Source: Ulvibacterium sp965228935 (GTDB taxonomy: Bacteria > Bacteroidota > Bacteroidia > Flavobacteriales > Flavobacteriaceae). From it: a stretch of 64,000 nt of DNA. The stretch lies in NCBI RefSeq assembly GCF_965228935.1, contig NZ_OZ245846.1, positions 3,658,001-3,722,000 of the forward strand, read 5' to 3'. Of the stretch, positions 46,281 through 54,198 are shown in pieces. A model generated the notes under the pieces. That model saw only the letters and a program-made list of their open reading frames with translations. It made no database searches and was not told the origin of the DNA. A program made the position numbers and the translations under genes. Position 1 is the first letter of the stretch; each line of letters opens with the position of its first letter.

Positions 46281-46384
46281 CTTACTTTTCATTGAAGTAA
46301 CACGTATTAATTTACATCAATACTTTATGGATGGGACACTTACTTTTCATTGAAGTAACACGTATTAATTTACGTCAATACTTT
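46269..46384. repeat. Two tandem 58-bp copies, 57/58 identical
   Basis: Unit 1 is 46269-46326 and unit 2 is 46327-46384, adjacent; one base differs (A versus G in TTTAC[A/G]TCAA). Unit 2 holds the last codons and stop of the lipoprotein gene (QSIDVN); unit 1 repeats these codons with a synonymous change. Each unit also carries one arm of the terminator, so the duplication copied a gene end together with half its terminator. Confidence 0.9.
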
Positions 46385-47006
46385 GCTTTAACAAGGCTCC
46401 CACAAGTTCTTTGGAATAATTTGCAGAGGTTCTTTCCAAGGAAGTCGGATCTTTTAGTTCAAACCTACCTACCCATTGTAGGTTGTCCCCATCATCGGTT
46501 TTGATATTATAAAGGCTACTTTCCAGAACATATTTTATCCCGGTCTTAAGCTGATCGGGTTCCCAAGTGGTTACTGGATAATAGGCATAATAACGACCAA
46601 ACCTTCCATACCTGGCCGGAATATAGGTCGTGGAGGAATTCCCTGGAATGACATCGGTATACTCCTCGGAATTTATCAAGTTGGTTATGATGGCTCCATC
46701 GAATCCCGCCGAAACCAATTTTTTCTTTACATTCTGGACTTCGCTTTCAGAAAACTCCCGGTTTACATTCTTGGTTCCATCAATGGTGTATGAGGCGATG
46801 GCATTGACACCATTTGCCTGAAGCTGTTCCACTACTTGGTTTTCAAATTTCAAACGGGTCGTGTTATCTTTTGAACGTCCCAACACCAAAATTTTTTCAT
46901 AGGCTTTTTTCGTTTTACCCACATTTTCCGAACTGGTCAGATAGGAAGAACAGCCGACTAACGCGAATGTGAAAAGCAGAATTACAGCAAACCGGGTTAT
47001 TTTCAT
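46365..47006 (-). CDS. Lipoprotein, unknown function
   Basis: 213 residues with lipobox LVGC (Cys19), then a nucleotide-binding-like alpha/beta rhythm: AYEKILVLGRSKDNTTRLKF, QANGVNAIASYTIDG, SAGFDGAIITNLINSEEYTD, and an aromatic loop RYGRFGRYYAYYP. This resembles periplasmic lipoproteins of the CsgG/penicillin-binding-activator kind in overall rhythm, but I cannot name a family. Single gene, with a terminator 85 bases downstream and a 3' end that lies in a tandem duplication. Confidence 0.75.
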   Translation of the reverse strand: MKITRFAVILLFTFALVGCSSYLTSSENVGKTKKAYEKILVLGRSKDNTTRLKFENQVVEQLQANGVNAIASYTIDGTKNVNREFSESEVQNVKKKLVSAGFDGAIITNLINSEEYTDVIPGNSSTTYIPARYGRFGRYYAYYPVTTWEPDQLKTGIKYVLESSLYNIKTDDGDNLQWVGRFELKDPTSLERTSANYSKELVGALLKQSIDVN

Positions 47007-47129
47007 GGCACTTAAACTTTTGATTGGTTATTCCGAAATATGATAACTCCGGATTTCATAAAAATAGATAAAAAAAGAATGCCGTTTAAACCCTAGGTTT
47101 TGCTTCTTAAACTACCTTAGGCATAGGGC

Positions 47130-48797
47130 CTATTCGCTTTTTGAGGCCTCCAAATAGGAGAAGATAGCTTCCAATGCCGGATCTTCGTCGTTCAGGTAGT
47201 CGTCAAGACTTAAATCAGCGGCTAAATGAGGCGCGATCCACGTCCGGGTATCGTCCGATGTGTGTCCGCCCTGCCAATACCGGCTGGAAATACTACCGGT
47301 CAAGCCGCTGTTGGGGAGTATAAATAGATTATCCTCACCATAGAAATTGGGTTTGGAACCTGTGGGCTCGCCAACGAACAAGGTGGCCGTATGCCTTTCC
47401 AGGTCGGAGGTTAAATTCATGGCAGCGGAAAAAGTCCGTCTGCCAATAATAGTAAAGAGCTTTCCGCGTGTATTTATTTTTTCATTTCTGATGATTTCAT
47501 GGATCAATGCCCGGTTCAAAAAACTGTTGCCCCCGTTGTTTAACCGTATATCCAGTATCAGGGCCTTCACTTCATTTTCGTCCACAAATTGAAACAGTTC
47601 CTTGACGAAATCGGCCAAACTTTGGTCGGGTTTGTTGCGTACCTGATTAAATTGAAAATACACGATTTTCCTGTCCGTAAGGTACTCGTACCAGTAGAGA
47701 TTTTCCGGATTCTTTTTCCATAGTGGAATTTTGGAGTTCTGTAGATCTATCCAATCGGATGGGGCAAATCTAGCCATGGGATCTCGGGTAAGAGGTCCTG
47801 ATTTTAAGGAAACGGTCTTTCTGCGTCCTTCCAGGAACTGTAAGGTGAACGCAATGGAATCCCTGTCCTTACTGGCCCCTATCAATTCATAAATGTCGCT
47901 AAACCCCAATGCAACAGGCATAATCCATTTTAACTGCATATCATTATCATGACCTAAATAAACCTTGCAGGCATCCATGATAGCTTTAATAGACATTGAT
48001 CCCACTTTTTCGACCTTGGCACCTACTAACGATCGATACTCGGGTTCGGCTGCCCTTACATACAATTCGTCTTCGAAAAAATAAAACTCCAGGGGCAGGG
48101 CCTTGAATGCATGGGTTCCCTGAAAGGGAGGATAGAGTAGGGTATGGCCGTCCCCGATTTTGGCCAACAGCTCCATAAAGGCACCAATGATTTCCAGATC
48201 GTTCATTTGCGGAATTTCGTTATGGACTTTTTGTACTGCATTTTGCCATTCCTTCAAGGAAATGGAATGTGTAAAATTCTTGTGCTCCTTTTCTACCTGT
48301 TCCACAAGGTATTCCAGGTCTTGCTGCCATGCCTGTATTTTGTTTGTGGCCGTCTGGGACACCTGTCCCGTGAGAAATTTAAATTGACCGTTGGGGTGCA
48401 GGTTTTTAAAGTTTTGGTCTTCAATGGCGCTTCTGATATCATAATGACCGGTACGGTCGGCCTTCTCCAGCCATGTAAGGGCTTTTTTTGTGTTACCCTT
48501 CAGGGCATAACAGCGGGCCAGCCTATACATGGCCGAGCTATGGGCCGTGTTCAATGCAATCGTTTTACCGTAGGCTTCAATGGCCTCATCAAGATGATCG
48601 GTCTTTTCGGAGGCATTGGCATAGCGATACCAATACACATCATTATAGGGATTGGTTTCCAATACGTTTTTATAGGATGTGTAGGCCAACTCCCAAGATT
48701 CATGGGTATAGTGCGATTTTGCAACTTCGATCAACGGTTGGGCCATTAAACAATAGGGGGCAAAAAAAATAACGAGAAGATTACATACTTTTTTCAC
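47130..48797 (-). CDS. TPR plus S41 peptidase family protein
   Basis: 555 residues from GTG at 48797 (the open frame extends to 48977 but overlaps the AraC gene and has no leader). Signal peptide (KKVCNLLVIFFAPYCLMAQP), TPR repeats (about 20-140: ELAYTSYKNVLETNPYNDVY, SSAMYRLARCYALKGNTKKA), then an S41 C-terminal-processing-protease-like domain with ALILDIRLNNGGNSFLNRAL, GRRTFSAAMNL (candidate catalytic Ser) and FVGEPTGSKPNF. The PDZ domain usual in S41 is not obvious. Probably a periplasmic protease or a substrate-binding relative. The AraC gene is the nearest upstream partner, 59 bases away. Confidence 0.8.
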   Translation of the reverse strand: MKKVCNLLVIFFAPYCLMAQPLIEVAKSHYTHESWELAYTSYKNVLETNPYNDVYWYRYANASEKTDHLDEAIEAYGKTIALNTAHSSAMYRLARCYALKGNTKKALTWLEKADRTGHYDIRSAIEDQNFKNLHPNGQFKFLTGQVSQTATNKIQAWQQDLEYLVEQVEKEHKNFTHSISLKEWQNAVQKVHNEIPQMNDLEIIGAFMELLAKIGDGHTLLYPPFQGTHAFKALPLEFYFFEDELYVRAAEPEYRSLVGAKVEKVGSMSIKAIMDACKVYLGHDNDMQLKWIMPVALGFSDIYELIGASKDRDSIAFTLQFLEGRRKTVSLKSGPLTRDPMARFAPSDWIDLQNSKIPLWKKNPENLYWYEYLTDRKIVYFQFNQVRNKPDQSLADFVKELFQFVDENEVKALILDIRLNNGGNSFLNRALIHEIIRNEKINTRGKLFTIIGRRTFSAAMNLTSDLERHTATLFVGEPTGSKPNFYGEDNLFILPNSGLTGSISSRYWQGGHTSDDTRTWIAPHLAADLSLDDYLNDEDPALEAIFSYLEASKSE

Positions 48798-48855
48798 GAT
48801 GGTTTTGATTGATGAATAGGGCGTAAAAATAGAATCCTGGGGTATGCGAATCGAC

Positions 48856-49971
48856 CTAAAGGGTAGGATGAGACCTAAAACTTTCCTTGTATTCCGAAGG
48901 GGTTTTCCCTTCCATTTTTTTAAAAACCCGGTTGAAGGAGGCCTTGCTTTGGAAACCGGACTCAAAAGCCAAGGCAAGAATGGTTTTATGGTCGTGCTCG
49001 GGATCGATCAATTTTTGTTTTACTTCCTCCAAACGATAGGTATTGATGAGGTCATTGAAGCTTTGGCCCAACTGTTCGTTAATGATTCGGGAAATTGTAT
49101 TTGGGGAAACATGTAAGCTCTCCGAAAGTGCGTACAGGCTCAGTTTTTGATCAAGATAGGGTTTCTCCCGTTCCAAGTGGCTTCTCAATCGCTGTAAATG
49201 ATCGGAATCCAACGTGCTGTCAATTTTTGATCTGTGGTATTTGGGCCATAAGGACCCTCGCCTGGTACGTACAAAAAGGTGGGGTTCCCAGAGAATTGAA
49301 AATGTAAGGAAATAGACAAAAACGGTAATCAATATAGCTCCTAAGTAATCGGAATCAATGGGTAGGTCTATTCCAAAAAACATCAACCAAAAGCAAAAAA
49401 AGCTGATGGATGAAATCCCGATAAAAGGCCAAATCAGCTTTCGCACCAGTCTTTTCCTTACTTTATTGGGAAAGTTGGAGGTCTGTAGTTTTTTGGATGA
49501 AATGAACTGTATACAACTTCCGACATAAACAATCCAGACAACCCCTTTATAGGCCAAAAAAATCCCGATGGCATCCGGAATATGGGAAAATGTCCCGGGA
49601 CTTTCGTTCCCATACCAATTAAAACCGGTTTCCAACCAAACAAGCCCTATCGCGAAGGGCAAAAGATGAATGAAATCCGATTTTGAAAACTTGGTCTTTT
49701 TACCGGTAATGGATAAGGTAAGCCACCATATGAGCACGATTAGAACCAAGTCTAACAAAATGGAATACTTCCGAATTTTTTTGAAGCTCTGTCCCATATC
49801 CAGCAGATCCAATAGTTCGGACAATAGTAAAAAAGAGGCAAGTAGAAGGATAGTTCCCAATAGTAATGAGATCAGCCTGTTCTTGCCATGATTAAGGAGA
49901 AGCACCGATCCCAAAAGTAGGGACTGCAAAATACCTATTCCGATTAGGAATTGAAGGATAGCATCTATCAT
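48856..49971 (-). CDS. Membrane-bound AraC family regulator
   Basis: 371 residues from ATG 49971 (an upstream in-frame ATG at 50040 adds 23 polar residues before the first span). About seven spans (ILQFLIGIGILQSLLLGSVL, LILLDLVLIVLIWW and others), then a double HTH at about 275-371 (LSLYALSESLHVSPNTISRI, FNDLINTYRLEEVKQKLI, LAFESGFQSKASFNRVFK). Same class as the gene at 29455. It may control the TPR-S41 gene 59 bases downstream. AAACCGA/TCGGTTT (50016-50035) upstream forms a small palindrome. Confidence 0.88.
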   Translation of the reverse strand: MIDAILQFLIGIGILQSLLLGSVLLLNHGKNRLISLLLGTILLLASFLLLSELLDLLDMGQSFKKIRKYSILLDLVLIVLIWWLTLSITGKKTKFSKSDFIHLLPFAIGLVWLETGFNWYGNESPGTFSHIPDAIGIFLAYKGVVWIVYVGSCIQFISSKKLQTSNFPNKVRKRLVRKLIWPFIGISSISFFCFWLMFFGIDLPIDSDYLGAILITVFVYFLTFSILWEPHLFVRTRRGSLWPKYHRSKIDSTLDSDHLQRLRSHLEREKPYLDQKLSLYALSESLHVSPNTISRIINEQLGQSFNDLINTYRLEEVKQKLIDPEHDHKTILALAFESGFQSKASFNRVFKKMEGKTPSEYKESFRSHPTL

Positions 49972-50097
49972 AATTGTGAAACCATTACTTGTACTATCGA
50001 TGGGTAGTGGACCTGAAACCGACCTATTTCGGTTTGGCACTTTCCAATGGCAATAAAAGATAAGAAAAATGGACGAGGCAATATAATCGGCAAGTGC

Positions 50098-51198
50098 TTA
50101 TAAATTAAGCCATTGCTTAAATTCGGCGGCCCTATTTTTGCTTATGATGATATCTACCTCGGAGTTGGGGTTCACCAGTATTTTTAGCTGATTATTGCCA
50201 TACTTTACAATTTTGTTGATAGCGGATATGGCAATGATGAATTGTCGATTGGCTCTAAAAAAGTAACTGTTGTCCAGATTGGAGAAGAGTTCATCCAAAC
50301 TCAGATTGGAAGTGGAGCGCTTGCCATTGAAGCGAACCACATAAGTGATAGTGTTCTCTGTATAAATATGGGCGATCTCCCCAATGGGAATGGGTAATAG
50401 CTCATTGCGGATATAGGTGAGTATTCTTTTCTTGGTATTGCTGTCGTTGCTACGGGCCCGCGGTTTTTTCTCGTTTACCTTTTGTTGATAATCCCCGACC
50501 GCCCTGTTCAATTTTGAAAGGTTAATCACTTCGTCTTCCAATTTTTGGTTTTTGAGCTCCAGCCTTTTTTCATAGGCGCTTCCTATGAATCGAACGGTGA
50601 TTACATAGGAAAGTATAACGATAAGGCCCATTACCAAAAAGATAAGGTAGAACCTCCTTTTTATTTCATCCAATTGTGATGAGATATTGGTAATGTTGAC
50701 ATGGGACGCAACGATCCAATCCGAATTTTGAACAGGATACAGATGTATCACCTCGGATTCCTGAACGGTACTTTCCTTGGACAATTCTTCCTGCCGTACC
50801 ATCAAAAGGTCATAAAAATTTTCAGGGCTCAAGTCATCGGTCACCGATGATACAAATGATTTGTTGGCACTAGCCTGTTGCCCGACATTTTTAATATCGG
50901 GATGGCATATCACCCTTCCGGACCAATCGAATACACTGAGAAAGCCTCTTTCAAAATCAGTACCCCTTAGGCTGGTTTGTGTATAGCTAATGGTAGAGTC
51001 TTTCGTAATACCGTTTGCCAATTGATGGCTTAGAAGCGTGGCGAAGGTTTTGGCCTCTTTTTTGCTAAATTCCAAGTGTGCCTCCAGCAGTTCATAGGTG
51101 CTGGCCTTTATCGAATAATGCAGTGCAACACCGGCTATTACAGCATAAATAACCGAAATCGATAAAAAAGTGAGAAAGTAGAGTTTATCTTTTCGCAT
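50098..51198 (-). CDS. Transmembrane LytTR regulator with Cache-like sensor
   Basis: 366 residues: a membrane span (about 8-26), an extracytoplasmic domain of about 160 residues with Cache-like strands (RGFLSVFDWSGRVICHPDIK, HLYPVQNSDWIVASHVNI), a second span (FYLIFLVMGLIVILSYVITV), a coiled-coil linker, a basic hinge, and a LytTR DNA-binding domain (about 260-366; IPIGEIAHIYTENTITYVVR, FFRANRQFIIAISAINKIV). No receiver or kinase, so signal and DNA binding are in one chain. It is divergent from the cytochrome-YceI operon; the 287-base gap carries ATTCCC repeats typical of LytTR sites that recur before the second operon. Confidence 0.9.
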   Translation of the reverse strand: MRKDKLYFLTFLSISVIYAVIAGVALHYSIKASTYELLEAHLEFSKKEAKTFATLLSHQLANGITKDSTISYTQTSLRGTDFERGFLSVFDWSGRVICHPDIKNVGQQASANKSFVSSVTDDLSPENFYDLLMVRQEELSKESTVQESEVIHLYPVQNSDWIVASHVNITNISSQLDEIKRRFYLIFLVMGLIVILSYVITVRFIGSAYEKRLELKNQKLEDEVINLSKLNRAVGDYQQKVNEKKPRARSNDSNTKKRILTYIRNELLPIPIGEIAHIYTENTITYVVRFNGKRSTSNLSLDELFSNLDNSYFFRANRQFIIAISAINKIVKYGNNQLKILVNPNSEVDIIISKNRAAEFKQWLNL

Positions 51199-51301
51199 TA
51201 CGTTTCAAGGCAATTTTTTCTCGAATATAGCAATTTGATTTTCACCATAACGATTTGGCCGTTATTCTTTAGGATCAATTTTATCTTCCCCAATTTATCC
51301 A

Positions 51302-51395
51302 ATTCCTTTTAAGGCCCATAATTCCCTGTTAAGCCCCGTTCTTCCCTTTCAGAAAGATTTTGTCTTCAAAAACCGGTAGCAAATAGTTGCTTTGA
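51302..51395 (+). promoter_or_regulatory. Control region 1: direct repeats plus promoter box
   Basis: ATTCCC at 51321-51326 and CTTCCC at 51341-51346, 20 bp apart, each in a CCC-rich context (CCCATAATTCCCTGTTAAG and CCCCGTTCTTCCCTTTCAG); a weaker ATTCCT is at 51302, 19 bp before. Then 34 bases, then AAATAGTTGCTTTGA (51381-51395), containing TTGCTTTG, one change from TAnnTTTG. The same layout precedes 54199. The 20-bp period fits LytTR-domain binding, and the LytTR gene is divergent from here. Confidence 0.65.
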
Positions 51396-51485
51396 AAAAA
51401 GTTTAGGAAGTCAAAACCGTCGAATTCGGTAGGACGAATCCCTAAGCTTTTGATCAAGCGATTTACTAACCTAAAATGAAGCACT

Positions 51486-51851
51486 ATGCAAAGGAATGTA
51501 AAATTTTTGTTGCCCCTATTGGCCTCAATCTTTATGGCCTGTACCAGTGATAGTGAAGATGATTTGATGGAAACGGAAGAACCCAATGGCCCTGTGACCT
51601 ATAACGCGAACATTAGGGCGATTATTAACAGTAATTGCCTGAACTGCCATTCCGATCCCACACGGAATGGTGCGCCCTTTTCCCTGACGAATTTTCAACA
51701 AGTAAGTACCCGTGCAGAAAATGGCTCCTTATCCAGGTCTATCAACAAGCAGGCAGGGGAAGCGGGTGCCATGCCACCCGGTGGCAGGTTGCCCCAGACT
51801 ACCATTGATTTGATAGACCAATGGATAGACGAAGGTTTTTTGGAACAATAG
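51486..51851 (+). CDS. Small monohaem cytochrome c-like lipoprotein
   Basis: 121 residues: lipobox FMAC (Cys19), a short acidic linker, then a domain with C51-L-N-C54-H55, the haem c attachment motif, in IRAIINSNCLNCHSDP, and a late GAMPPGGRLPQ whose Met may be the axial ligand. This pattern is typical of planctomycete- and flavobacterial-type cytochrome C modules. A periplasmic or outer-membrane electron carrier is inferred. First gene of operon 1, 91 bases downstream of the promoter box, 22 bases before the YceI gene. Confidence 0.85.
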   Translation: MQRNVKFLLPLLASIFMACTSDSEDDLMETEEPNGPVTYNANIRAIINSNCLNCHSDPTRNGAPFSLTNFQQVSTRAENGSLSRSINKQAGEAGAMPPGGRLPQTTIDLIDQWIDEGFLEQ

Positions 51852-51873
51852 GACACGGCAAAGGGATACTATT

Positions 51874-52440
51874 ATGAAAAGTATAAACATCAGATTGCCA
51901 TTGTTGATTCTTGTTCTTGTACACGGGGCAGTTGCTTCCTTATGGGCACAGGAAAAGTACATCGATACCAACGGAATCGTAATTTTTGAAGCTTCCGAAC
52001 AGCTTTTTGAGGAGGTGAAGGCGGCCAATGAATCGGTTACCGCCATTTTGAGTACGGAGACCAACCAGATTGCCTCTTTGGCCCTTATCAAGGGTTTCCA
52101 CTTCAAAAACTCCTTGATGGAGGAACACTTCAATGAAAATTATATAGAATCCGATATCTATCCGAAGGCCAAGTTCAAGGGCAATTTAATCGATTTAGAT
52201 GTGGTTGAACTCGATGAAAATGTAAAAGAGGTTCCGGTTGAGGGTGTACTTGAGGTACGGGGAGAACAGAAAGAAGTGCATACCGTTCTGAAAACACAGA
52301 AAATTGGGGATATCATTTCCATCACTGGGGAGTTTACGGTTACTCCAGGTGATTTCGCGATTGAAATACCCAAGATTGTCCGGAATAAAATTGCCAAGGA
52401 AGTTCTTGTGAAGCTGGATTTTAAGTTGGCAAAAAAATGA
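51874..52440 (+). CDS. YceI family protein, copy 1
   Basis: 188 residues: signal peptide (1-25, SLWAQEKYID) and a YceI-type lipocalin-like body containing FKNSLMEEHFNENYIESDIY, PKAKFKGNLI and VPVEGVLEVRGEQKEVHTVL. YceI proteins bind amphipathic lipids such as isoprenoid quinones in the periplasm. It overlaps the following OB-fold gene by 4 bases (ATGA). A second copy is at 56710-57255, sharing EHFNE(N/S)YIESDIYPKA, which makes the two operons related by duplication. Confidence 0.9.
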   Translation: MKSINIRLPLLILVLVHGAVASLWAQEKYIDTNGIVIFEASEQLFEEVKAANESVTAILSTETNQIASLALIKGFHFKNSLMEEHFNENYIESDIYPKAKFKGNLIDLDVVELDENVKEVPVEGVLEVRGEQKEVHTVLKTQKIGDIISITGEFTVTPGDFAIEIPKIVRNKIAKEVLVKLDFKLAKK

Positions 52441-52832
52441 GAGGTAAAAAATTGTATGCCGTTCTGGCCGGCGCGCTGGTATTGCTAATTCTTGGAATCT
52501 CCATGTATAACTACATCTATAAAAGTCATAGGGATATTGCTACGGAACGGGTTGCCCATACCGTATCCGCCACACAAATACATGGGGAACTTGGTAAGAA
52601 GGATGAAATCGAAAAGTATGTGGATCAAGTAGTACAAATACATGGAAAAATTACGGCCATTGAGCAGAATGCCATAGTTATCGATAATAAAGTACAGGTC
52701 GGTTTTATAATGGATACTCCAAACGATTTATACATAGCGGGCCAAATAGCCGTAAAGGGAAGATGTGTGGGCTATGACGACCTCCTGGAGCTGGTCAAAA
52801 TTGACCAGGCCACCTTGATCCATAATAACTAA
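52437..52832 (+). CDS. Membrane-anchored OB-fold (tRNA_anti-like) protein, copy 1
   Basis: 131 residues. An N-terminal membrane anchor (LYAVLAGALVLLILGISMYN), then an OB-fold segment: VDQVVQIHGKITAIEQNAIV, VQVGFIMD and IAVKGRCVGYDDLLELVKID. Small OB-fold proteins of this kind in Bacteroidota are envelope-anchored and of unknown ligand. It overlaps the YceI gene by 4 bases and is related in layout to the OB-fold gene at 56283. Confidence 0.75.
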   Translation: MRGKKLYAVLAGALVLLILGISMYNYIYKSHRDIATERVAHTVSATQIHGELGKKDEIEKYVDQVVQIHGKITAIEQNAIVIDNKVQVGFIMDTPNDLYIAGQIAVKGRCVGYDDLLELVKIDQATLIHNN

Positions 52833-52857
52833 CAATCACTAAATAACCATTTTAGAA

Positions 52858-53709
52858 ATGAGAAAACTGAGTGTTCTAATCCTATTACTACCATTTTTTG
52901 CCTGGGCACAGGAAGATGAACTATTGGACGAAATAGATAGCATGCCCACTGGGAATGAATATGAAATAGCCGCCTTTAAGGGCCTAAAAATCGTGAATTT
53001 TGAATCCACAAAAATGGTTTCCAAAAAACAACTTTTTTTTGTGGTATCCCATCGGTTTGGGTCGGTAAAGACAGGAATAGAGGATTTCTTTGGACTGGAC
53101 CAGGCCGTAACAAGGCTCAATTTCATCTATGGAATATCGGACGGTATAAACATTGGTGTTTCGCGTAGCTCCTTTCAAAAAACCTACGAGGGCTCATTAA
53201 AGTTAAGGCTTGTAAGACAGAAAAGAGGTGGGTCTCCCTTTACCATAGTGCTATTCAACAGCGTATTGCTGAACACTGCTTTGGAAGAAGAGATTTTGCC
53301 CGGTCTAAAGTTCGAGAATAGGTTGAGCTATTCCACACAGGCCCTGATTTCCAGAAAACTGAACAAAAATCTTTCCCTACAATTGGCTCCCACTTTTTTT
53401 CATGATAACCTTGTGGCCTTTAATGGGCAGGAAAACTCACAATACGCCATTGGCATCGGGGGAAGGCAAAAATTGACAAAAAGATGGTCCATTAATATTG
53501 ACTATGGCCTACACCTGAACAGGGCGGCCAATTCGCCCTTTAAAAACCCACTTTCCATTGGGTTTGACTTGGAAACCGGAGGCCATGTATTTCAATTGCA
53601 CTTTACCAATGCCCAACCCATGAATACAAACACATTTTTGGGTCAGGCCACCGGGGATTGGGGCAATGGGGATGTTTTCTTTGGATTCAACCTTTCAAGG
53701 GTTTTTTAA
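52858..53709 (+). CDS. DUF5777-like beta-barrel protein, copy 1
   Basis: 283 residues with signal peptide (PFFAWAQED), the early KNERVF-type text TKMVSKKQLFFVVSHRFGSV that marks DUF5777, then alternating strands ending FFGFNLSRVF, the aromatic terminus of an outer membrane barrel. The role of DUF5777 is unknown; they often accompany YceI and cytochrome genes. A paralogue is at 57245-58144 with the same HRFG/YGISD.. layout. It is 25 bases after the OB-fold gene. Confidence 0.85.
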   Translation: MRKLSVLILLLPFFAWAQEDELLDEIDSMPTGNEYEIAAFKGLKIVNFESTKMVSKKQLFFVVSHRFGSVKTGIEDFFGLDQAVTRLNFIYGISDGINIGVSRSSFQKTYEGSLKLRLVRQKRGGSPFTIVLFNSVLLNTALEEEILPGLKFENRLSYSTQALISRKLNKNLSLQLAPTFFHDNLVAFNGQENSQYAIGIGGRQKLTKRWSINIDYGLHLNRAANSPFKNPLSIGFDLETGGHVFQLHFTNAQPMNTNTFLGQATGDWGNGDVFFGFNLSRVF

Positions 53710-53712
53710 CTA

Positions 53713-54054
53713 ATGCGAACAGATATGAAATCAGGAATGGCGAAAATTGAAGTACAAAATTCATTTTGTACAAGGTGTTCGGGAAGGATTAAAATCGAAC
53801 TGCTAAAAATTGAGAACATCACCAATGTTTATCTCTATCCCTTTGATTCCTTGGTAGTGTTCAATTTTGTAAGGGCCAATGAACTTTCCACGGCACTGAA
53901 CACATTGATGGCCTTGGGTTATCCTCCAAAGGGAGATCGAATTGATATAAAGAATTATGTGCGTCCATGTTGCCAGTGTTCAGAAAATAGGAGGGAAGCC
54001 CTCTTTCAAAATGCCCATGTCGGAATAACCAAAAACAGGATAACGACAATGTGA
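53713..54054 (+). CDS. HMA-like cysteine-rich small protein
   Basis: 113 residues, starting 3 bases after the DUF5777 stop. The first 72 residues follow the heavy-metal-associated fold: KIEVQNSFCTRCSGRIKIEL with Cys19-x-x-Cys22, then IENITNVYLYPFDSLVVFNF and STALNTLMALGYPP. The C-terminal tail adds RPCCQC (Cys86, 87, 89), a second possible metal site. A cytoplasmic metal chaperone or sensor is inferred. No signal peptide is visible. A later start (MKSGMAKIEV) is possible. Confidence 0.65.
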   Translation: MRTDMKSGMAKIEVQNSFCTRCSGRIKIELLKIENITNVYLYPFDSLVVFNFVRANELSTALNTLMALGYPPKGDRIDIKNYVRPCCQCSENRREALFQNAHVGITKNRITTM

Positions 54055-54106
54055 ATACAATTTCAGGAATATGGTAAAAAAATGCCCCGTTTGTTTATGG
54101 CGCTTT

Positions 54107-54180
54107 ATTCCCCTTTACGACCCATTATTCCCTTTGACCCATATTTTATGGTATAAGGCCTTGACAAATAGTTGCTTTGA
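54107..54180 (+). promoter_or_regulatory. Control region 2: direct repeats plus promoter box
   Basis: ATTCCC at 54107-54112 and again at 54127-54132, exactly 20 bp apart (contexts GCTTTATTCCCCTTTAC and CCCATTATTCCCTTTGAC), then 33 bases, then AAATAGTTGCTTTGA (54166-54180), the same 15-mer as at 51381-51395. It is followed after 18 bases by the ATG at 54199. This copy shows that the second operon is under the same control as the first. Confidence 0.7.
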
Positions 54181-54198
54181 TATGACATTAATTTTAAA

